DNA from: Gemmatimonadota bacterium | Lineage (GTDB): Bacteria > Gemmatimonadota > Gemmatimonadetes > Longimicrobiales > Gaopeijiaceae | Direction of reading: 5' to 3' | Length of the DNA: 13,518 bases | NCBI GenBank assembly: GCA_007127575.1 | Contig: SKZC01000081.1 | Location: 1-13,518 of the forward strand | Shown: positions 7,446-13,518 of the stretch, piece after piece | How the letters are laid out: every line of letters starts with the position of its first letter | How positions within the stretch are numbered: position 1 is the first letter of the stretch | Translations under genes and position numbers: made by a program | The notes under the pieces: model-generated | The model's input: the letters and a program-made list of their open reading frames with translations, nothing else | What the model was told of the DNA's origin: nothing | The model's database searches: none

Positions 7446-8645
7446 TCAGGTGCCGGCATTCATGATGAAGACCGGGAGTCCGTCGAAGCTGGTGTAGCGG
7501 GGGCGGAGCCGCTCGGCCTGGTAGTAACGATCCACATCCAGCGTCTTGCTCCCCTTGGTGACCTCCTCCAGGGGTACGTTGTCGTAAAGCCCGTCGTGCA
7601 TGGAGACCAGTCTCCCGAAACGACCCTCGAGGATGAGGTCCAGGGCCAGGTTTCCGAAGGCCATGGGAACGATGGAGTCCATGGCGTCCGGATCCCCGGA
7701 ACGGACCAGGTATCCGAGTCGCTGGTTCACGATGTTGATCCTCCGGCCCTGGTTGAATCGAGGGGAAACCCTCTTCAGGGCGTCGGACACTCGGTCCCCC
7801 ACGCCCCCGAGCTTCTTGTGTCCGTACATGTCGGGCTCTTTCCCCTCGAAGGTAAGCTCGTCCTCGTCCTGGAACCGGGCCCCTTCGGACACCAGGACCA
7901 CCGCATACCGGCTCGGGTGGCGGTTCCGGTCGGCCACGAGCAACTCCGCCAATCGATGGATGTCGAAGGGATACTCGGGGATCACACAGCGGTCCGCCGC
8001 CCCCGCCATGGTGGGCAGGAGGGCGGTGTATCCTGCATACCGTCCGAAGACTTCGATGACGAGAAATCGTTCGTGGGAGCCTGCGGTGGTCCGCAGCCGG
8101 TGCGTCAGCTCGATGGTCCGCGTCACGCAGGTGCTGAAACCGATGCAGTAATCCGTTCCGGGAACGTCGTTGTCCATGGTCTTCGGGATGGCCACCACCG
8201 GCACGCCCTCCTGGTGAAGACGGACGGCGTAGCTCAGGGTGTCATCACCCCCGATGGGAATGAGGGCGTCCACCCCGAGATGGTCCAGATGCTCCAGAAC
8301 GGCCCCGGTGACGTCGTTCACGTCCTCGTCGTATCGGGACTCCAGATGCGGCGGAAGGAGTGAGCGAGGTAGGGTGCTCGGGTTGGTCCGGGACGTGTGC
8401 AGGAAGGTGCCTCCCGTGCGTCCCGCCCGGTTCACCACATCTTCCGTGAGGACTTGAACGCAAGCGGAGTTGTCCGCCTTGGAATCCGGGACCAGGTCCA
8501 CCAGGCCCGCCCACCCACGGCGGATTCCCAACACCCGGTACCCTTCCCGGAGAGCTCGGATGGTGATGGCACGAATGGCCGGGTTCAGGCCGGGTACGTC
8601 CCCGCCTCCGGTGAGAATGCCGATGGTTCCTGTGCTGTTGGACAT
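7446..8645 (-). CDS. 6-phosphofructokinase, pyrophosphate-type signature (PPi-PFK)
   Basis: This cytoplasmic glycolytic enzyme phosphorylates fructose 6-phosphate to the 1,6-bisphosphate. The 399 residues carry ILTGGGDVPGLN (10-21), GGDDT (132-136), PKTMDND with catalytic Asp158 and Asp160 (154-160), and EVFGRYAGYTA (198-208). ATP-dependent enzymes have Gly at the two sites equivalent to E. coli 104 and 124 (GGDGS, PGTIDND). Here these are Asp135 and Lys155, the combination associated with pyrophosphate as donor and a reversible reaction. Length and motifs fit the mixed-substrate group III of PFKA. The start ATG at 8643-8645 is set by homology (Gly-rich loop close to the N-terminus); a weak AAGGA lies 13 nt upstream, further than usual. 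No other glycolysis gene is adjacent. The donor is predicted, not proven. Confidence 0.92.
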   Translation of the reverse strand: MSNSTGTIGILTGGGDVPGLNPAIRAITIRALREGYRVLGIRRGWAGLVDLVPDSKADNSACVQVLTEDVVNRAGRTGGTFLHTSRTNPSTLPRSLLPPHLESRYDEDVNDVTGAVLEHLDHLGVDALIPIGGDDTLSYAVRLHQEGVPVVAIPKTMDNDVPGTDYCIGFSTCVTRTIELTHRLRTTAGSHERFLVIEVFGRYAGYTALLPTMAGAADRCVIPEYPFDIHRLAELLVADRNRHPSRYAVVLVSEGARFQDEDELTFEGKEPDMYGHKKLGGVGDRVSDALKRVSPRFNQGRRINIVNQRLGYLVRSGDPDAMDSIVPMAFGNLALDLILEGRFGRLVSMHDGLYDNVPLEEVTKGSKTLDVDRYYQAERLRPRYTSFDGLPVFIMNAGT

Positions 8646-8723
8646 GACGATGTGGCGATCCTTGGATAATCCGGCAGCGGCTGGGCCGGGGATTCATGGC
8701 GGGTGGACCCCGTCGACCCGCGC

Positions 8724-8760
8724 CGGTACCCTGACTGTGGGCCTGCGGGTCCGGGTACCG
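8724..8760. repeat. Inverted repeat in the pfk/yjbQ divergent spacer
   Basis: CGGTACCCTGAC (8724-8735) and GTCCGGGTACCG (8749-8760) are inverted repeats matching at 11 of 12 positions, separated by 13 nt. They lie 79 nt upstream of the pfk start and 99 nt upstream of the yjbQ start. This could be an operator for a dimeric regulator controlling both genes or an RNA stem-loop. No clear -35/-10 boxes were found in the 214-nt spacer (8646-8859), which otherwise holds only the tandem repeat near its right end. Confidence 0.5.
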
Positions 8761-8812
8761 TCGGAGAGGACCCGATTCGACTTTCGGCCGCGACTCCGTG
8801 GAGTGCCCACCC

Positions 8813-8840
8813 TTCTCAACCATCCATTCTCAACCATCCA
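8813..8840 (+). repeat. Perfect 14-bp tandem duplication in the yjbQ leader
   Basis: TTCTCAACCATCCA occurs twice without a gap (8813-8826 and 8827-8840), ending 6 nt before the AGGAG of yjbQ. It is pyrimidine/A-rich compared with its surroundings. It could be a recent slippage duplication in the 5' leader or a repeated protein-binding site. Confidence 0.75.
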
Positions 8841-8846
8841 TCGGAC

Positions 8847-8851
8847 AGGAG
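8847..8851 (+). promoter_or_regulatory. Ribosome binding site that sets the yjbQ start
   Basis: AGGAG lies 8 nt before the ATG at 8860. The reading frame is open far upstream (to 8470, over the start of the opposite-strand pfk), but only this start gives a protein of normal YjbQ length and N-terminus. Confidence 0.7.
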
Positions 8852-8859
8852 AACCGGTC

Positions 8860-9282
8860 ATGAACGTCCACTCCTTTTCCCTCCCCCAGGATACGCAGGG
8901 GGACGATCACATCCTCGACCTCACCCCCAAGCTCCAGGAACTGGTGCAGGAGAGCGGCGTCAGGACCGGGATGTTGTCGGCCATGGTGACGGGGTCCACG
9001 GCGGCGCTTACGGCCACGGAGTTCGAACCCGGGCTGGTGAACCGGGACCTGGCTGCAGCTCTGGAAGGGATCGCGCCCCGGGACGGCACGTACCTCCACG
9101 AAGAGACGTGGGGGGACGACAACGGTCACAGCCACGTCCGAGCGAGTCTCGTGGGACCTTCCCTCTCCCTTCCGGTGCAGGAAGGCCGAATCCCACTCGG
9201 CACCTGGCAACAGATCGTCCTCATGGACTTCGACACCCGGCCGAGGAACCGGACCGTGGCTGTCACCATCATTGGAGAATGA
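8860..9282 (+). CDS. yjbQ: YjbQ / UPF0047 family protein (secondary thiamine-phosphate synthase enzyme)
   Basis: This is a small cytoplasmic protein of 140 residues, the normal family length. Members of this family (TIGR00149) have been reported to have weak thiamine-phosphate synthase activity; the true cellular role is unclear. Motifs are TGSTAALTATEFEPGL (residues 44-59), where other members have a HTSAAL-type segment, then the conserved GHSHVRASLVGPSLSLPV (88-105) and LGTWQQIVLMDFDTRPRNR (112-130), which are near-diagnostic. The start has a good ribosome site. It is transcribed away from pfk and is followed 168 nt later by the CBS-domain gene. No thiamine gene is visible nearby, so context does not support a thiamine role. 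Confidence 0.9.
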   Translation: MNVHSFSLPQDTQGDDHILDLTPKLQELVQESGVRTGMLSAMVTGSTAALTATEFEPGLVNRDLAAALEGIAPRDGTYLHEETWGDDNGHSHVRASLVGPSLSLPVQEGRIPLGTWQQIVLMDFDTRPRNRTVAVTIIGE

Positions 9283-9402
9283 CCTCGGTGGAAGGTGGGC
9301 ATTCGGAGCGTTCCCGAACGGGAGTCCCGTGGAAGCCCGTTGAAGGAGCCCGGGGCGCCGCCGAACGATTTTCCTCGCCCTCAGGTCGACGGCCCACCAT
9401 AT

Positions 9403-9416
9403 TGGAAGTCCTTCCA
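9403..9416. repeat. Short perfect dyad upstream of the CBS gene
   Basis: TGGAAG-TC-CTTCCA is a perfect inverted repeat ending 34 nt before the CBS-protein start. It may be a small operator or a chance palindrome. A second small stem, ACGGG-AGT-CCCGT (9318-9330), lies closer to the yjbQ end. Nothing else was recognised in the 168-nt gap (9283-9450). Confidence 0.3.
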
Positions 9417-9437
9417 TCGAGCCTCCAACGTGAAAGG

Positions 9438-9444
9438 GGAGGTG
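9438..9444 (+). promoter_or_regulatory. Ribosome binding site that sets the CBS-protein start
   Basis: GGAGGTG lies 6 nt before the ATG at 9451. This is the best-placed start; the frame is open further upstream to 9295, but that extension has no ribosome site and no resemblance to CBS-protein N-termini. Confidence 0.7.
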
Positions 9445-9450
9445 CCGGCC

Positions 9451-9885
9451 ATGAAGGTTCGTGACATCTTGACCCGGAAGGGTGAAGAGGTGTTCACCGT
9501 GGGCCCGGGACAGTCCGTGGACCAAGCCTTGGGACTCCTGGTGGACCACGACATCGGCTCCCTCGTCGTGGTGGATGACGGGACCGTCCATGGAATCCTC
9601 ACGGAGCGCGACATCCTCCGCCTGGCGAACCGAGATCCCACCGGGCTGGGGGCCACCCGCGTTTCGGAGCTCATGACGAGGAGCTTGATCATCGGGGTCC
9701 CCGACGACGAGGTCTACTACGTCATGGAAATCATGACTCGGAACCGGGTGCGGCACCTGCCCGTCCTGGAGGACGACCGTCTGGTGGGGATCGTCTCCAT
9801 CGGTGACGTGGTGAACCACATCCGCCGCGATGTGGAAGCGGAGAACCGCTACCTGAAGAATTACGTTCAGGGGATGGTTCGGTGA
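9451..9885 (+). CDS. Two-CBS-domain protein
   Basis: This 144-residue cytoplasmic protein consists of a tandem CBS (Bateman) module and little else. CBS1 spans about residues 8-60, with VFTVGPGQSVDQALGLL and the end motif GILTERD (48-54). CBS2 spans about 75-125, with RHLPVLEDDRLVGIVSIGD (101-119). A short helical tail, EAENRYLKNYVQG, is typical of stand-alone bacterial CBS proteins. Such modules bind adenine nucleotides or S-adenosylmethionine and act as energy or redox sensors on partner proteins. No partner domain is fused and no obvious partner is adjacent. It follows yjbQ by 168 nt and precedes the serine hydrolase by 89 nt on the same strand, so shared transcription is possible but not shown. 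The family is certain; ligand and target are unknown. Confidence 0.92.
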   Translation: MKVRDILTRKGEEVFTVGPGQSVDQALGLLVDHDIGSLVVVDDGTVHGILTERDILRLANRDPTGLGATRVSELMTRSLIIGVPDDEVYYVMEIMTRNRVRHLPVLEDDRLVGIVSIGDVVNHIRRDVEAENRYLKNYVQGMVR

Positions 9886-9974
9886 GAGGCCGCTGAAGAA
9901 GTACGGGGCGCCACAGCGATCTCCGGCGACGTCCGTGCTGCGAGTCGGGCCCGGAGGGTGTAGTTTGGAAGGTT

Positions 9975-11234
9975 ATGACCTTTCTCGCCCGCACCACCAG
10001 CCCGCTACCGGCCCGCTTCCTTCGGACGCTGACCGGCGTCTGCCTGCCGCTGCTAGCCGCGTGGTCGCTCACCGGGTGTGAGACCCCGGATAGGAGCCGG
10101 GGCGCTCTCCACCCCGACCACCGCCCGTCGCAGGAGATGCAAGATCCCGGCGAGGAGGGCGCCGAGGGAGCGGCCACGTCCCTCCTGGACGTCCGGGCCC
10201 AGCCCGCCACTTTCGGCCTGGACAGCTTGCTCCTGACCCGGGCCGTGGACCGGGCCTCCCAGCAGACCCGCCTACACAACATGCTAGTGGTCCGTCACGG
10301 AGAGGTGGCGCTGGAACGTCACTTCCGAGGCCCATCCCCCGGGCAGCCCGCCAACGTGAAGTCCGTCTCCAAGAGCATCCTTTCGGCCCTGGTGGGTCTG
10401 GCCATCCATCACGGTCACCTGGAGGGAATCGACGCCACCATCGCTCCTTTCTTTCCGGACTATCTCCCCCCTGAAGCCCAGGGTGAGTCGCCGGAGGATG
10501 GACCGGCGGATGGGGATGAAGACCTCCGGAGCCGGATCACCATGGAGCACCTCCTTTCCATGAGCTCCGGACTGGAAACCACGTCGAACCGAAACTATGG
10601 GCGGTGGGTGGCCAGCTCAAATTGGGTCCGCTACGCCTTGACCCGGCCCATGGGCTTCGCTGCGGGAACCCGGCGAAGCTACAGCACCGGCAACACCCAC
10701 CTGGCATCCGCGGTCCTCACCCGAGCCACCGGCCAAAGCACCCATGCCTTCGCCCGGGAGGCGCTGGCCGAGCCCCTGAGTATCGACCTGCCTCGATGGC
10801 CCCAGGACCCGCAGGGAGTCTATTTCGGGGGCAATGACATGCTGGTCAGCCCCCGGGACCTGGCCCGATTCGGTGAGCTCTTCCGGCGGGGGGGTACGCT
10901 GGACAGTGTGGAGCTTCTTTCGCGGGAGTGGATCGAGGAGTCCTGGGCCATCCGAACCCGGGCACAGAGGAGCGGGAACGGGTACGGCCTGGCGTGGTGG
11001 GCCCGGCAGTCCGGTGGTCACGAGATCCGCTTCGCCTGGGGCTACGGAGGCCAGTTCCTCTTCGTGGTCCCGGCTCTGGAGCTCACGGTGGTCTTCACCT
11101 CCGATCCCTGGAGCCCTCGCGAGGGCAACCACAACCAGGTGCTTCACCGGATCCTCGATGACTTTCTCATTCCAGCGGCGGAGCGGGGATCCGAGGGGAG
11201 CGCTCCGGCCACCGGAACCGACGAAACCCATTAG
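9975..11234 (+). CDS. Serine hydrolase of the class C beta-lactamase / NylB-like family, lipoprotein
   Basis: Members hydrolyse amide or ester bonds (esterases, D-aminopeptidases, 6-aminohexanoate-dimer hydrolase); most are not true beta-lactamases. The 419 residues begin with a signal ending in LTGC (Cys35), so it is likely a lipoprotein in the cell envelope. A polar, low-complexity linker (36-70) follows. The catalytic SxxK is SVSK (Ser130, Lys133) in VKSVSKSILSALVG. The Tyr motif is RRSYSTGNTHL (Tyr236), which resembles the NylB-type YxS/T form and not the YxN of true class C enzymes. The third motif region reads AWGYGGQFLFVVP (354-366) in place of KTG/HxG, as I recall from this subfamily. 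An acidic insert (EAQGESPEDGPADGDED, 167-183) precedes MEHLLSMSSGL. GGAAGG lies only 2 nt before the ATG, a short spacing. The DUF1028 gene follows after 21 nt, suggesting an operon. Confidence 0.88.
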   Translation: MTFLARTTSPLPARFLRTLTGVCLPLLAAWSLTGCETPDRSRGALHPDHRPSQEMQDPGEEGAEGAATSLLDVRAQPATFGLDSLLLTRAVDRASQQTRLHNMLVVRHGEVALERHFRGPSPGQPANVKSVSKSILSALVGLAIHHGHLEGIDATIAPFFPDYLPPEAQGESPEDGPADGDEDLRSRITMEHLLSMSSGLETTSNRNYGRWVASSNWVRYALTRPMGFAAGTRRSYSTGNTHLASAVLTRATGQSTHAFAREALAEPLSIDLPRWPQDPQGVYFGGNDMLVSPRDLARFGELFRRGGTLDSVELLSREWIEESWAIRTRAQRSGNGYGLAWWARQSGGHEIRFAWGYGGQFLFVVPALELTVVFTSDPWSPREGNHNQVLHRILDDFLIPAAERGSEGSAPATGTDETH

Positions 11235-11255
11235 GTGGAACCAACGGGAGAGATG

Positions 11256-12317
11256 ATGAACACGAACGGATGGATCCTTGGCGTCCTGGCGCTCCTCCTG
11301 CTCACTCCCAAAGTGGGCGCCCAGGAGCCGGCGTCCTGGGGTGAGGACCTCACCTTCCACACCTTCTCCATCGCTGCAGTGGATCCGGAGACGGGGGAGG
11401 CCGGAGTGGCGGTGACCACCCGAAATGCCTGTGTGGGGAACGGAGTGCCCTGGGTCCGGGTCGGCGTGGGAGCCGTGGCCACCCAGGCGTCCACTCGAAC
11501 CGCCTACGGTGACGAGCTCCTGGAACTCATGGCCAATGGGGTGGCTCCGGAAGAGGCCCTGGCCCGACGGCTGGATGCCGATGAGGACCGGGAACGCCGC
11601 CAGGTGGGGGTCATCGGAGTGGATGGTCGGTCGGCACAGCACACCGGTGAAAGCACCAGCGATTGGACGGGACAGCGGTCGGGGCCCAACTACGTGGCCC
11701 AGGGGAACAGCCTCGTGGGGCCGGAGGTCCTGGACGCGGTGGGCCGCTCCTTCGAAGCCAGCGAAGGAACTCCTCGGTATCTGGCGGATCGTCTCATCGA
11801 TGCCATGGTGGCCGGACAGATGGCGGGGGGCGACCGCCGGATGGGACGGATGCAGTCTGCGGCCGTGATCGTGGCCGACCCCCGGCCCGGACACGCCCGT
11901 CGGGACGACGGGCAGAGCGTCCACATCAACGTCTGCGAGCACGAAACCCCGGTGATGGAACTCCGAAGGGTCTACAACACCATCTCACAGACGTTGGGCT
12001 ACAGAACCTTGGTGCATCAGTCGGGCCGCGACGTCTACCAACTGAAGCTCATGCTCCACGCCCTGGGTTACTTCCGTCCCGACCAGGAGGAATTCGGAAC
12101 CGACGAGGACGATGCCTTCCTCTACACTTTGGAGGCGGCGGAGGCGGTGGATGCATTCCGGGAGGACCATGAGCTCTCCCACCCCGGGAGTGGTGGGACG
12201 CCCCCCGGCCTGGTGGACGAGGACACGGTGGAACTCTTGTGGGCCGCGTTGGAGGACGAGGGACGGGACCAAGAGATCCAGGAAATCCTTCTGGAGGTCC
12301 TCCGAGTCACGCGCTGA
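11256..12317 (+). CDS. Exported DUF1028 protein with C-terminal peptidoglycan-binding-like region
   Basis: DUF1028 proteins have an Ntn-hydrolase-type fold as I recall; their reaction is not established. I chose the ATG at 11256, 5 nt after GGGAG; an adjacent ATG at 11253 and a GTG at 11235 are alternatives. From 11256 the product is 353 residues. Residues 1-22 look like a signal peptide (hydrophobic WILGVLALLLL, cleavage near VGA-Q). The DUF1028 core runs about 35-215: TFSIAAVDPETGEAGVAV (36-53), GVGAVATQAS (70-79), GPNYVAQGNSLVG (143-155), then GGDRRMGRMQSAAVIVADPRP (191-211). The tail (about 225-345) contains VYQLKLMLHALGYF and an acidic helical stretch, consistent with the PG_binding_2 region often paired with DUF1028. 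It is probably co-transcribed with the serine hydrolase 21 nt upstream. The family is confident; function is unknown. Confidence 0.87.
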   Translation: MNTNGWILGVLALLLLTPKVGAQEPASWGEDLTFHTFSIAAVDPETGEAGVAVTTRNACVGNGVPWVRVGVGAVATQASTRTAYGDELLELMANGVAPEEALARRLDADEDRERRQVGVIGVDGRSAQHTGESTSDWTGQRSGPNYVAQGNSLVGPEVLDAVGRSFEASEGTPRYLADRLIDAMVAGQMAGGDRRMGRMQSAAVIVADPRPGHARRDDGQSVHINVCEHETPVMELRRVYNTISQTLGYRTLVHQSGRDVYQLKLMLHALGYFRPDQEEFGTDEDDAFLYTLEAAEAVDAFREDHELSHPGSGGTPPGLVDEDTVELLWAALEDEGRDQEIQEILLEVLRVTR

Positions 12318-12345
12318 AGCCTGCAGCCTGGAATCTTGGCCAGGA

Positions 12346-12364
12346 GCCGGCTGCGGCAGCCGGC
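12346..12364 (+). terminator. Strong hairpin after the DUF1028 gene, possible terminator
   Basis: GCCGGCTG and CAGCCGGC form a perfect 8-bp GC-rich stem around CGG, starting 29 nt after the DUF1028 stop. A weaker stem, CCTGG/CCAGG (12327-12344), lies just before it. No U-tract follows, so this may instead be an attenuator or an RNA 3'-end protecting stem in the 85-nt gap before the next lipoprotein gene. Confidence 0.45.
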
Positions 12365-12402
12365 CCCGGCGTAACGACCGTTCCGATCATGGAGATTTAC
12401 GG

Positions 12403-13518
12403 ATGACGACCCGAACCCTCGGAACCCTCCTGGCGGTGGCTCTTGCGTTGAGCGCGTGTGGGGATCCGCCCAGCCCTGCGCCGGAGGCTGAAGTGGTAGC
12501 GCTGGTGGGCGCCTCCGTGGTGGACGGCGTCTCCTCGGAGCCCCTCCAGGACGCCGTCGTGTTGGTGGAGGGTGAGCTCATCCGGGAGGTGGGACCTCGG
12601 TCGGAGGTCCAGATCCCCGAAGGGGCGGAGGTAGTGGAGCTGGAGGGCCGTACCATTATGCCCGGAATCGTGAACCTCCACGGCCATGTGGGCCGTGCGG
12701 AGGGGATGGAGTACCGGCTGGAGAACTTCAATCGGGAACGGGTTCAGCGGGACGCGAACCGGTACCTCTACTACGGGGTCACCAACTCGGTCTCCCTGGG
12801 GAACGACCAGGAGCCCATCCACCCCTTCATCCAGGATCAGCGGGAAGGCCGTGCGGGAGGTGCCCGCCTGTACACGGCGGGTTTCGGGTTCTCAGCCCCG
12901 GACGGTTGGCTGGCAGACAATCACTTGCTCAACCGACCCACCACGCCGGAGGAAGCCCGAAGCATGATGGCCGCAGAGGCGGCGAAGGGAATCGATCTGG
13001 CGAAGCTTTGGGTGGATGATGGGCGGGGAACGCTTCCGAAGCTGGAGCCCGAGGTCTACGGGGCCATGATCCAGGAAGCCGACGAACACGGTCTCAAGGT
13101 CCTGGTGCACCTGTTCTCACTGGAGGACGCCAAGGAGACGGTGCGGCGAGGGGTGGCCGGCCTGGCCCACAGCGTCCGGGATCAGGAGGTGGACCAGGAG
13201 TTCGTGGACCTGGCCCTGGAGCGAGAGATAATCCACGTCCCCACCCTGGTGGGGCACAGCGCCAACCTGGTGTACCTGGAGAGACCGGACTTCTTGGACG
13301 ACCCGGGTCTCCCGCTTCTCTACCCGGCGGAGGTGCTGGAGACGGTTGGAGGAGCGGAGTACCAGGAGCAGCTCGCCTCGTCGCCTACGCTGGAGCGCAC
13401 CCGAGAAGCCTACGAGATCGCACGCACCAACGCGCGGCTGCTCCATGAGGCGGGGGTCCCGCTGGGTGTGGGGACGGATTCCGGCTCCCCAGGCCGGTTC
13501 CAGGGCCTTTGGGAACAC
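12403..13518 (+). CDS. Lipoprotein amidohydrolase, imidazolonepropionase-like (COG1228 type), 3'-truncated by window edge
   Basis: This is a metal-dependent hydrolase of the amidohydrolase superfamily. The frame is open from 12403 to the window edge (372 residues visible), so the C-terminus is missing. GGAGA lies 7 nt before the ATG. The signal ends in LSAC (Cys19), indicating a lipoprotein. A beta domain (VVALVGASVVDG, residues 31-42) leads to MPGIVNLHGHVG with the metal-binding HxH intact (His93, His95). Further likely metal-site residues are Lys201 in DLAKLWVDD (possible carboxylated Lys), His236 in VLVHLFS, His256 in GLAHSV and Asp359 in GVGTDSGSP. The visible end, FQGLWEH, fits the family's continuing pattern. 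Relatives include Xaa-Pro dipeptidases and imidazolonepropionases; the substrate cannot be told. Unlike the deacylase at 4465-5943, its active site looks complete. Confidence 0.87.
   Translation, partial: MTTRTLGTLLAVALALSACGDPPSPAPEAEVVALVGASVVDGVSSEPLQDAVVLVEGELIREVGPRSEVQIPEGAEVVELEGRTIMPGIVNLHGHVGRAEGMEYRLENFNRERVQRDANRYLYYGVTNSVSLGNDQEPIHPFIQDQREGRAGGARLYTAGFGFSAPDGWLADNHLLNRPTTPEEARSMMAAEAAKGIDLAKLWVDDGRGTLPKLEPEVYGAMIQEADEHGLKVLVHLFSLEDAKETVRRGVAGLAHSVRDQEVDQEFVDLALEREIIHVPTLVGHSANLVYLERPDFLDDPGLPLLYPAEVLETVGGAEYQEQLASSPTLERTREAYEIARTNARLLHEAGVPLGVGTDSGSPGRFQGLWEH

Noticed and set aside
8470..8859. Upstream extension of yjbQ to an earlier in-frame start
   Set aside because: It would overlap the opposite-strand pfk start and add about 130 residues not found in this family; the ATG at 8860 has a good ribosome site.
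9295..9450. Upstream extension of the CBS protein
   Set aside because: The extra 52 residues are low in structure, lack a ribosome site, and precede a strong site and an ATG at 9451 that matches family N-termini.
8830..9819. Long minus-strand open frame (329 codons) opposite yjbQ and the CBS gene
   Set aside because: It spans two clearly recognised plus-strand genes and their spacer, has no recognisable domains, and is explained by high third-position GC on the coding strand.
9975..11234. Serine hydrolase as a genuine antibiotic-resistance beta-lactamase
   Set aside because: The Tyr motif is YST and not YxN, there is no KTG, and the lipoprotein signal and NylB-like pattern fit a general envelope hydrolase.
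10617..11942. Long minus-strand open frame (441 codons) opposite the serine hydrolase and DUF1028 genes
   Set aside because: It crosses the boundary between two well-supported genes, has the low-complexity Arg/Pro/Gly-rich composition of antisense shadows, and shows no family resemblance.
1..13518. CRISPR arrays, tRNA/rRNA genes, insertion sequences or prophage genes
   Set aside because: I saw no spaced direct repeats, cloverleaf-like stretches, transposase motifs or phage proteins anywhere; genes fill nearly the whole window.

Overview
The window is dense, GC-rich bacterial DNA. Its codons strongly favour G/C in third position, gaps between genes are short, and I see no tRNA, rRNA, CRISPR array, insertion sequence or phage gene. 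A SusC/SusD outer-membrane pair together with many secreted or lipoprotein hydrolases in a high-GC genome points to a Gram-negative heterotroph. Gemmatimonadota, or a nearby high-GC relative of Bacteroidota, is the best guess; this is inferred from gene content only.

Layout. (1) Positions 2-5943 (+) look like one transport and degradation operon: the 3' part of a SusC-type TonB-dependent receptor, a SusD/RagB-type lipoprotein, a small unrecognised protein with a signal peptide and glycine-rich membrane segments, and a lipoprotein amidohydrolase most like D-glutamate deacylase. The last three are 5 nt apart or overlap by 4 nt. (2) Positions 5948-8645 (-) hold a UMF1/Atg22-type MFS transporter preceded by a phosphofructokinase with the residues expected for pyrophosphate use. 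(3) A divergent 214-nt spacer with an inverted repeat and a 14-bp tandem duplication leads to (4), positions 8860-9885 (+): a YjbQ-family protein and a two-CBS-domain protein. (5) Positions 9975-13518 (+) hold three more exported hydrolases: a beta-lactamase-fold serine hydrolase lipoprotein, a DUF1028 protein with a C-terminal peptidoglycan-binding-like region, and an imidazolonepropionase-type amidohydrolase lipoprotein that runs off the right edge.

How they may work together. SusC/SusD would bind and import an oligomeric or acylated substrate, and the attached deacylase would trim it in the envelope. The second hydrolase group (serine hydrolase, DUF1028, amidohydrolase) has the same envelope location and could process peptides or cell-wall-derived material. 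A theme of scavenging D-amino acids or peptidoglycan fragments fits several members, but the substrate is inferred and unproven. The MFS transporter, PFK, YjbQ and CBS genes look like housekeeping or regulatory neighbours.

The most notable points are the deacylase homologue that lacks the HxH metal motif and has His where the family usually has its metal-bridging Cys, its tight coupling to SusCD and to an unknown small membrane protein, and the structured divergent spacer between pfk and yjbQ.
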